From Tridacna crocea (taxonomy: Eukaryota > Mollusca > Bivalvia > Cardiida > Cardiidae): a stretch of DNA of 64,000 nt. A program made the translations under genes and the position numbers. How positions within the stretch are numbered: position 1 is the stretch's first letter; every line of letters begins with the position of its first letter. The notes beneath the pieces are model-generated. The model was not told where the DNA came from. It saw nothing but the letters and a program-made list of their open reading frames with translations, and ran no database searches. Location of the stretch: NCBI GenBank assembly GCA_943736015.1, contig OX031069.1:39094728-39158727 (forward strand), in the 5' to 3' direction. Below are positions 57,190 through 64,000 of this stretch, piece after piece.

Positions 57190-57434
57190 ATGTTGAAAAC
57201 ATTTGGGGAAAAAAAAGGGAGAAATCGGCACCAATTTCTCCTTTGTCCAGAATGTAGATCTAGAAAAGGATAAAATATTACGAAAAACAATTAAAGGAAT
57301 TACTGACCTTATGTTTGTTTTTCTTTTTGGAGATTGCCATTGCGGAATGTCTGTCTTATGGCCTTATCTTATTTCGACTCGGAGTTTCGAACAATGTCGG
57401 CACAGCATCAGGTTTTAATTGCAGCCTAATATTC

Positions 57435-57671
57435 CTATAACCAACTTCTTTTACGAGTTTTGGACTTAATAAGAACTGACTGTCCTCGAAGTGTTTCAAA
57501 CACAATTTGGAATGAACTGATGGCACAAAATCCTCCGTTACTGTCCGGCCCCGGTTTAAACGTTGAATCCATATATAGTTTCCTCCTTTTTAATTCCTTC
57601 GGAAATTTGAACATACTAATTCTATGTGTTCCTGATTCGACGATGAAGCCATAAGCTGCACAATTTACCAT
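57435..57671 (-). pseudogene. THAP-domain-like frame of the 54589-57986 transposon
   Basis: The 78-residue frame starts MVNCAAYGF, followed by SMFKFPKELKRRKLY and PDSNGGFC. This matches the start of a C2CH THAP zinc finger (M-V-N-C-x4-C, F-x-F-P, R-R-K-x-W, then C-x2-H). The second Cys is Phe, the usual Trp is Tyr, and the final His is not in register, so the finger is probably not functional. It starts about 315 bp inside the transposon's right end, as a first exon would, and nothing after it continues a THAP protein. The THAP call is by eye and needs a profile search. Confidence 0.5.
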
Positions 57672-57986
57672 TTTTTCGGCTGAATTCTGTGTTAATACTC
57701 AGATATCTGCGTATAATCATCAGCGTCCCTACTTATTTCTACTGACTGTAAACACAGGCTTACGCGACTATGACGTCACACAGGTACGGAAGATAAGCGA
57801 ATCAGGGGAAGTAAGCCATGCACCATTTTTGGGGCCGTATATCAGCGTGACAATTCGAGCGTGATTTATGGCATGTTACAGAGTGGTATTTATGAAAACT
57901 GATGGACACGTGTTTACTAACATCATTTGCAGCTGACTGGAGCAAAAAAACAGTATGGTCAAAAAATCTTAGGATTTGCCCTTTAA

Positions 57987-58216
57987 GGTAACCTTTTACC
58001 AATCAATCCCTGATTTTTACGACCCGGAGATAGAAGCCTTTAGAAAACACTGTGAGAAAAGAAGAAAATGCTGGTAACCAGCATTTTCTCCTTTTGCCAC
58101 ACTGTTTTCTACCATTCACAAAGCAAAATTCAACTTTTCAGTCACTTTTATCTTGTCGTCTGCAAATGCTTTCGATTTGATCAACCCTAATTTTTTTGTC
58201 GTTCGGTAATGTGTTA
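57987..58216 (+). mobile_element. Family A MITE abutting the transposon end
   Basis: GTAACCTTTTACCAATCAAT to GTTCGGTAATGTGTTAA; strong hairpin on CTGGTAACCAG. Confidence 0.9.
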
Positions 58217-58577
58217 ATAAAGGCCAAGTAGCACATGATCGCATTTTCTTTTTTTTTTCAGTTCATCGAGTCTCAAACCTCTTGTATAGGGCACTTGGAA
58301 ATATATCTAAAGAAATATTTCAAGAAGCACTTGGTTTTCTTTTAAACGCGTAGCAAAAGGCCAAAGATGATTTAACGAGTTTCGTTCAATATTTTTAACG
58401 ACCCGTCAAAAAAGTTATAGTGTGACACCATCAGCAAGTAGTATAAGGGAGACTAATCTGAGTGAATTTTCATAATGGAGTAACTCCCCTTAATTACTTA
58501 TTCGTAACCAAATAACTTCGTAATATTCGCTTCTCGTTTGACCTCTCTGTTATCGTACCACCATTTGAATAGAACAG
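58217..58577 (+). promoter_or_regulatory. 5' flank of the ACOT13-type gene
   Basis: No TATA box was recognised. This 360 bp stretch between the last upstream MITE and the start codon is the likely promoter and 5' UTR by position only. Confidence 0.3.
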
Positions 58578-58667
58578 ATGGCTGCAAAGAATGGAATGAC
58601 ATTGCTAAGATGTGTCATCGAAGAATGTACAAAGAATCATAAAGGATTTGAAAATGTATTAAAGAAG
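58578..58667 (+). CDS. ACOT13: ACOT13/THEM2-type acyl-CoA thioesterase, coding exon 1
   Basis: The exon runs from ATG (58578) to the donor AAG/GTGAGG, 30 codons, ending in phase 0. It encodes MAAKNGMTLLRCVIEECTKN-HKGFENVLKK. The end matches the human ACOT13 start region (NFERVLGK) in position and pattern. The exon joins in frame to 61605. The family hydrolyses medium- and long-chain acyl-CoA as a homotetramer of hotdog folds, at mitochondria or in the cytosol. The intron that follows is 2.94 kb and carries a 1 kb TIR element and several family A MITEs. No stop or start upstream contradicts this start, but an earlier non-coding exon cannot be excluded. Confidence 0.85.
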
Positions 58668-58887
58668 GTGAGGGGGATTTTTTTGCTAGCTTTATCTGTA
58701 TCGCCTGAAATTGTTGAATCATTTACTGGATACAGTTTGTTCTTTTTTTTTTTATTCATATGAGTAGCGATCACAAAGACTATTGACGCGACAGATTTAT
58801 ACCCCAAAACCAGTAAATTTTTATGTGTATGTCAATACATTATTCTCTCGCATCTAGCTCTGGATAACTTGTGGCAATTTATTTTTA

Positions 58888-59915
58888 CTGATATCCTCGA
58901 GTGCCCAAACTGCGCCACCCTAAGATTTATCTTCGAACAAAAATATCAATAACAAATTTACGAAAAGAAAAATAAATGCAAAAGTCAAATGTGTTCTTTT
59001 TCCATCAATCTCTACCAAAATTCATGTGTACAATAATTTTAAACTTACAAAACTTGATCAAACTTAACTACATGTCAAACAAACAACCGCCATTTGGTGA
59101 GTGCTTAACTCCGCCACCTGGCTTAACATGACAAATTCTCTCAAGTCTCGGAAAAATTAGGCCAAACAATTAATATTATTTTTTTTAACAAATGTAACTT
59201 CAACATTGAGTTGTTTCAAAATAAATAACTTTAGGGGTTTGTCATTGCTTTCATGTGTTCCACTAATTCTAGTAGTGTCAATGAAGGTGATTTACCAGTG
59301 GTTATTGTTTGAGGATGCACTTTTCTTGGTAACCTGTACCTGAGAGTGGCGCAAGGTACATTAAATATATAGTGGCCGTGTTAATTGTCATGTTCTTCTC
59401 TAAAATTTCGTGTTAAGCTTTCTTAGGTGCAACATGAGAATATTGTTTATTTGTTCATCTGATCGTTCATGAGTTGGGCTTTAATTAAAATGGAGGAAGC
59501 AAATATCAGTTAAGCACCGTGGAACCAAAACTTATCTATAAAGATTTGCTTTGCCTTAGCAAAATTTGTTTTGTCACATGATTTCCATTCATAAAATGTA
59601 AACATTTGCAGATGAAATGTCTAAGACGTGTTTACAGTTGTATTTCATGACTTTAGAGGTGATTTTTGACGAAAAACAAAATGCATTACGAAAATACATA
59701 GGAAAACAGTGAGAGGACATAAAAATCAAAATAAATATCAGCTTACACCTCAATTTGGGGTGAAAACCATTGGAATGTATTTACTATGATGTAGTAAAAA
59801 CTTTTCGCACTGTAAGTCTCGCGCACTCTGAAACATTGCGAGATTTTGGTGAAAATAAGAAAGGTGGCGGAGTTAGGGCAGTGGCGCAGTTAGGGCACTC
59901 GACGATATATGCTGA
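58888..59915. mobile_element. TIR element of about 1.03 kb inside ACOT13 intron 1
   Basis: ATATCCTCGAGTGCCCAAAC at the left pairs with the right end, whose complement reads ATATCGTCGAGTGCCCTAAC; both continue TGCGCCAC. Further GCGCCAC/CCGCCAC-type copies lie inside (about 59108-59120, 59345, 59868), like repeated binding sites. No transposase frame was seen. Confidence 0.7.
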
Positions 59916-59973
59916 ATGATTTCTGAAGCCATATCATATTGATTTAGAAGACAAATGCATTTAAATAAATCCT

Positions 59974-60203
59974 TTAACTCATTACCAAACAACAAAGTGT
60001 TAGGTTTGTCAAAATTGAAAGGAATTGCAGACGACAAAATAAAAGTGACTCAAAATTTGAAATTTGTTTTGTAAAGGGTAGAAAACATTGTGGAAAAAGG
60101 AGAAAATGCTATTTACAAGCATTATCTCCTTTTTTCCAAAATGTTTTCTAAAGGCTTCTTTCTCAGGGTCGTTAAAAGTCGGGATTGTGTGGTAAAGAGT
60201 TAA
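59974..60203 (-). mobile_element. Family A MITE in ACOT13 intron 1
   Basis: TTAACTCATTACCAAACAAC to GTGTGGTAAAGAGTTAA; hairpin core decayed to GCTATTTACAAGC. Confidence 0.92.
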
Positions 60204-60424
60204 GGAGGAAGTGTGGCCGGTCGAGATACCAACATGGAACTCCTTCCTACCAGTGCCAATGTTTTAACAAATGAAGCATCCATACCGCTTGACATCTGAA
60301 AAATACCCACTACCATAACCTACCCTTTTATACTTTTTACGTAGGCTAAAGACAGAATTAAGGACTTTTCGAGGATGAATGTATCTGCTTTTTACAAGTT
60401 ATGCATGGTTTAAGTGTTACAATT

Positions 60425-60563
60425 TGTGTTTCTAGAGGAGTAGCAAACATTGTGGAAAAGGACAAAATGCTGGTTATTAGCATTTGCTCCTTTTCAGATG
60501 ATGTTTTGAAGCCCATCTTTCACAGGACTTTTTCTTTCAGGTCGTTAAAACATTTTTGTTTTG
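60425..60563 (-). mobile_element. Family A partial copy, degenerate
   Basis: GCAAACATTGTGGAAAAGGA with AAAATGCTGGTTATTAGCAT. Confidence 0.7.
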
Positions 60564-60564
60564 G

Positions 60565-60795
60565 TTAACTCTTTACCAAACGACAAAATTTTAGACTGGT
60601 TTAAATTGAAAGCATTTGCAGACGACAAAATAAAAGTGACTGAAAATTAGAAAATTGCTTAGTGAAGAGTAGAATACATAGTGGGAAAAGGAGAAAATAC
60701 TGGTTACCAGCATTTTCTTCTTTTCCCACAATGTTTTCTGAAGGTTTCTTTCTCAGGGTCATCAAAAGTAGGGATTGTGTGGTAAAGAGTTTTAA
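60565..60795 (-). mobile_element. Family A MITE
   Basis: TTAACTCTTTACCAAACGAC to GTGTGGTAAAGAGTTTTAA. Confidence 0.93.
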
Positions 60796-60798
60796 CTT

Positions 60799-61026
60799 TT
60801 AACTCTTTCCCAAACAAGCCCTGGTTTTTACGTGTCTGCAGTAGAAGTCTTTTGAAAACACTGTGGGAAAAGGAGAAATTGCTCGTAATGAGCAATTTCT
60901 CCTTTTCCCATTGTGTTTTCTACCCTTTTTGAGAACTTTCTGCCATTTTTTCCAAATCTAAAATTGTCATCTGCAAAGTCTTTTGGTTTGGAAGAGTCCA
61001 AAATTTGTCGTTTGGGAAAGGGTTAA
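60799..61026 (+). mobile_element. Family A MITE, variant hairpin core
   Basis: The core reads AAATTGCTCGTAATGAGCAATTT, the same two-arm variant as 45811. Ends TTAACTCTTTCCCAAACAAG and GGGAAAGGGTTAA. Confidence 0.92.
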
Positions 61027-61604
61027 AGAGTTACTTACAAACTAAAGAATGGATGTCAGTTAGAGGATGAAAATTTGAGTCATGCCCTCTGAAAAGGGCT
61101 TTTTGCAAAAATTAGTATCAATCAAGATACATGTACATATCAGCCTGCAAAGTCCATACAGGCTTACAAGGATCTAGACTCTTTGCTATTTGTAAAGTGT
61201 TTGTATTCGTCAAGTTACTGCATAAACAAGGACTATTTCACCCCATCAGCAGGACAAAATAGGTTTTTTAGTTCCATAATGTAATAATATTAAAATTTTC
61301 AACCTACAATAGGACCAGAGGACATAATCTAACACTACAAAAACAATAACAAAAACTGAGCGAAAACAAAGTAGCTTCAGCAATAGGCTTGCTGACACCA
61401 GGAGCAGCCTTCCAAATGATGTTGTAAATTCTGACAGTGTTAATTCCTTCAAAAGTAGACTTAACAGTTTCTGGAAAACTTGAGGATGTGGGTTTGATTG
61501 AAAACCCATACAAATTTGAAACCCATAAAAGATAAATATAATGCATTGATTAAACACATGCACTTTCTTCTTCCCAGAGACTGCACTTCATATTTAATTT
61601 TCAG
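61027..61604. other. Rest of ACOT13 intron 1
   Basis: A diverged family L-like trace (ATCAGCCTGCAAAGTCCATACAGGCT) lies near 61140. The acceptor of exon 2 is ATTTTCAG ending at 61604. Minus frames at 61246-61691 are noise. Confidence 0.5.
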
Positions 61605-61789
61605 ATCAAACCTATTTCTAGTGGCCAGGGCAAATGTGTGTGTGAAATGAAAGTTGAGGAAAACCATCAAAATAGATTGGGTACACTTCATGGTGGAATG
61701 ACAGCAACCCTGGTAGATGCTGTGTCAACTTGGGCTCTTTTAACGTCAGAGGAGGGAGTGCCTGGTGTCAGTGTGGATCTAAGTGTAAC
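61605..61789 (+). CDS. ACOT13: ACOT13/THEM2-type acyl-CoA thioesterase, coding exon 2 (core of the hotdog domain)
   Basis: Flanked by the acceptor TTTTCAG and the donor AC/GTAAGT; 185 bp, 61 codons plus two bases. It encodes IKPISSGQGKCVCEMKVEEN, then HQNRLGTLHGGMTATLVDAV, then STWALLTSEEGVPGVSVDLSV. Counting from exon 1, Asn53, Gly60 (in LHGG), Asp68 (in TLVD) and Ser86 (in GVSVD) line up with human ACOT13 Asn50, Gly57, Asp65 and Ser83, the active-site residues as I recall them. The helix and strands around HGG...D are complete. The last third of the domain (about 50 residues, starting near human YMSPAK) must be in an exon beyond 64000, as no candidate was seen between 61790 and the window end. 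Confidence 0.95.
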
Positions 61790-61848
61790 GTAAGTGATGT
61801 AATCTTGCTTGAAAGACTTCCATGAAGAGATATTTTCAGCTGCGTTTT

Positions 61849-62089
61849 TTAACCCATTACCACTCAATCCCTACTTTTGATGACCCAGAGAAAGAAACCT
61901 TTACAAAACATGGTGGGAAAAGGAGAAAATGCTGAAAGCCAGCATTTTCTCCTTTTCCCACAATGTTTTCCATTCTTCACAGGAAAAATTTCAAATTTTG
62001 GGTCACTTTTATTTTCAATCACTATTTTGTCTGCAAATGCTTTTGATTAGGGTAAGCCTAAAATTTTTTGTTGTTTGGTAATGAGTTAA
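61849..62089 (+). mobile_element. Family A MITE, ACOT13 intron 2, chain copy 1
   Basis: TTAACCCATTACCACTCAAT to TTTGGTAATGAGTTAA; core AAATGCTGAAAGCCAGCATTT. Confidence 0.94.
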
Positions 62090-62314
62090 CCCATTACCAC
62101 ACAATCCCTACTTTTGACGCCCCTGAGAAAGAAGCCTTTAGAAAGCATTGTGGGAAAAGAAGAAAATGCTGGTAACCAGCATTTTCTCCTTTTCCCACAA
62201 TGTTTTCTACACTTCACAAAACAAATTTCAAATTTTCAGTCACTTTTATTTTGTCGTCTGCAAATGCTTTCGATTTGGACAAGCCTAAAATATTGTCATT
62301 TGGTAATGAGTTAA
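62086..62314 (+). mobile_element. Family A MITE, chain copy 2
   Basis: It shares TTAA 62086-62089 with copy 1; near-consensus with a well-paired hairpin. Confidence 0.95.
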
Positions 62315-62550
62315 ACACTTTGCCAAATGACAAATGTTTAGACTGGTCCATATTCAAAGCATTTGCAGACAACAAAATAGATGTACATGTAATTGAAAAA
62401 TTGGAATTTGTTTTTCGGAAGGATAGAAAACATTTGGGGGGAAAGGAGAATATGCTGCTTACCAGCATTTTCTCCTTTCCTTCAATATTTCAAAATTAAG
62501 GCTTCTTTTCCAGGCTCGGTAAATTTTGGGATTGTGTGGTAAAGGATTAA
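62311..62550 (-). mobile_element. Family A MITE, chain copy 3
   Basis: It shares TTAA 62311-62314; opposite orientation, more diverged. Confidence 0.93.
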
Positions 62551-62774
62551 CTCATTACCAAATGACAAAATTTTAGACTTGTCCAAATTGAAGCACTAGC
62601 AGATGACAAAACAAAAGTAATTCGAAAATTGAAATTTATTGCCAGCAGGATAGAAAACAATGTGGGAAAAGGAGAAAATGCTGCTCACCAGCACATTCCC
62701 CTTTTCCCGCAATGTTTTCAAAAGGCTTCTTTCTCAGGGTCGTCGAACGTTGGGATTGTGTGGTAAAGAGTTAA
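62547..62774 (-). mobile_element. Family A MITE, chain copy 4
   Basis: It shares TTAA 62547-62550 and ends GTGGTAAAGAGTTAA. Confidence 0.94.
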
Positions 62775-62878
62775 CAGACTACCGTGCATTAGACTTATTA
62801 TGTCTTTGCCAGCAAGTAGAAATCATGAAGGCTTGTTCAAAGTAAAAGTTTTTGCATATTGAAAAATTAAACATTGCG

Positions 62879-63106
62879 TAAGTCTTTACCACACGACAAC
62901 ATTTTAGACTGGTTCAAAATGAAAGCATTTGCAGACGACAATATAAAGGTGACTGAAAAATTGAAATTTGTTCTGGGAAGGGTAGAAAACACTGTGGGAA
63001 AAGGAGAAAATGCTGGTTACCAGCATTTTCTCCTTTTCCTACAGTGTTTTCAAAAGGCTTCCTTTTCAGGGGCGTCAAAAGTAGGGATTGTGTGGTAATG
63101 GGTTAA
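62879..63106 (-). mobile_element. Family A MITE
   Basis: TAAGTCTTTACCACACGACA to GTGTGGTAATGGGTTAA. The stem variant CACTGT is on both arms. Confidence 0.93.
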
Positions 63107-63287
63107 GTCTTTACCACACAATCCCGACTTTTAACGACCCTGAGAAAGAAACCTTCTGGTAACCAGCATTTTCTCCTTTTCCCACAATTCTTTCCAAATC
63201 AAATTTCAATTTTTGATTCAAATTTGTCGTCTGCAAAATTAATGCTTTCAACTTGGACTGGTTTAAAATTTTGTCATGTAGTAAAGA
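63103..63287 (+). mobile_element. Family A MITE with one hairpin arm deleted up to the axis
   Basis: It shares TTAA 63103-63106. After GAAACCTTCT it resumes exactly at GGTAACCAGC, so the left arm is missing. Confidence 0.9.
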
Positions 63288-63370
63288 AAAGTCTTTAAAA
63301 AAAAACAAATTTTAGAATTTTCAAATTTCAATACATTATTCAAATTACCTTGAATTATGGACTTTTGTCT

Positions 63371-63477
63371 CTGGTTACCAGTATTTTCTCCATTTCCCAG
63401 ATTTTTTCTATAGTTCCTTTTTTTTTTGCCTCAGACTGGTTAAAACTGGAGATTGTGACGTGTGATGAAGGGTTAGA
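63371..63477 (-). mobile_element. Family A half element
   Basis: It begins at CTGGTTACCAG on the axis and runs to GATGAAGGGTTA. Confidence 0.7.
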
Positions 63478-63569
63478 TATTGGTATTTGCCTATGAAGTA
63501 GTGTAAAACATTATGGGTGAATGAAAAAAGGCAGCTTACCAGTATTTTCCTGCACTTTTCACAATTACT

Positions 63570-63773
63570 CTTAATGACCCTGAAGAAGAAAGCCTTTGAA
63601 AACATTGCGGGAATAGAAGAAAATGCTGGTAACCAGCATTTTCTCCTTTTCTCAAAATGTTTTCTACCCTATCAAAGAAGAATTACACAACATGAGCCAC
63701 ATTGAAACTGTCGTCACCAAATTCTTTCCATTTGGACAAGGCTAAATTTTTGTTGTTTTTGTAATGAGTTAAA
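63570..63773 (+). mobile_element. Family A MITE, left end eroded
   Basis: TTAATGACCCTGAAGAAGAA, then the hairpin on CTGGTAACCAG, ending GTAATGAGTTAA. Confidence 0.85.
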
Positions 63774-63774
63774 G

Positions 63775-63925
63775 TGAGTCAAAAATTGAAATTTGTTTTG
63801 GGTAGGGTAGGTAACATTGTGGGGAAAAAGGGAAAATGCAGGTTACCAACATTTTCTCCTTTTCCCACAATGTTTTCAGACAGCTTATTTTTCAGTGTTG
63901 TGAATATCCTGAATTGTATGGTTAA
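63775..63925 (-). mobile_element. Family A MITE, left end missing
   Basis: GTGAGTCAAAAATTGAAATT, the hairpin, then TTGTATGGTTAA. Confidence 0.85.
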
Positions 63926-64000
63926 CTCATTACCAAACGAAAATATGTAAGGCATGTCGGAATCGAAAGCATTTGCAGGCAACAAAATAAATGACTGAAA
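63922..64000 (-). mobile_element. Family A MITE cut by the window end
   Basis: TTAACTCATTACCAAACGAA and GCATTTGCAGGCAACAAAAT; it shares TTAA with the previous copy. Confidence 0.88.

Larger units (their letters stand above)
54589..57986. mobile_element. Decayed TTAA-flanked DNA transposon with THAP-like frame (possibly Kolobok)
   Basis: TTAA-AGGGCAAATC at 54589 is exactly mirrored by GATTTGCCCT-TTAA ending at 57986. Near the right end a minus-strand frame looks like a THAP zinc finger. Near the left end a short plus-strand frame reads MDLVSDSEMSDI, a stop, then DEGIHDSRPVRPYMYHQVF, resembling the acidic start of proteins from such elements. The middle holds several family A copies and no transposase core. 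Kolobok elements are known for TTAA duplications and THAP domains, so this is the best guess. Confidence 0.5.

Noticed and set aside
1-64000. CRISPR array or bacterial defence system
   Set aside because: Repeats are palindromic MITEs without regular spacers, and the two real genes have animal features including spliceosomal introns.
61790-64000. Last coding exon of the ACOT13-type gene
   Set aside because: I looked for a frame starting like YMSPAK after an acceptor; the interval is almost entirely family A copies and none was found.

Overview
This is an animal genome window, AT-rich and mostly intergenic. A bivalve mollusc is likely, and the zebra mussel or a near relative is my best guess. 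That guess rests on recalled resemblance of the dominant short palindromic repeats and their spurious translations to dreissenid sequence; it was not searched. There are no operons, no bacterial signals and no CRISPR. Only two host genes can be supported. The first is an intronless Fer3/FERD3L-type bHLH transcription factor on the minus strand (23179-23895), with a TATA box about 320 bp upstream of its start codon. The second is the first two coding exons of an ACOT13/THEM2-type hotdog acyl-CoA thioesterase on the plus strand (58578-58667 and 61605-61789). Its last exon lies beyond the window.

Nearly everything else is a dense population of small non-autonomous DNA elements, most of them palindromic. 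Family A (about 230 bp, TTAA-CCCATTACCA...TGGTAATGGG-TTAA, with a 60-70 bp central hairpin) has more than 50 whole or partial copies and makes up roughly a sixth of the window. Family B (about 210 bp, TTAA-flanked, central stem of about 31 bp) has about 15 copies. Family E (about 385 bp) also has TTAA ends. Family C (263 bp) inserts at TA. Family D (about 450-500 bp) carries a CRE-like octamer. Family F is a bare palindrome of about 85 bp. Families G, H, I, J, L and M, several tRNA-headed SINEs and simple repeats make up most of the remainder.

Layout: 1-0.9 kb is a large inverted repeat. 2.2-3.5 kb and 25.2-26.9 kb are inverted copies of a 1.36 kb element, J. 4.8-23 kb is scattered MITEs in unannotated DNA. 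23.2-24.4 kb is the Fer3 gene and its promoter. 26-51 kb is dense MITEs and SINEs, including a chain of TTAA elements joined end to end at 48.9-50.6 kb. 52.1-52.7 kb is another TIR element. 54.6-58.0 kb is a decayed TTAA transposon with a THAP-like reading frame, filled with A copies. 58.6-64.0 kb is ACOT13, whose introns are packed with A elements and one 1 kb TIR element.

The strongest general observations come from the palindromes themselves. Nested copies give empty-site proof of the target preferences (TTAA for A, TA for C). Sequence variants in the palindromes are often mirrored on both arms. Several rearrangement breakpoints fall on the hairpin axes.
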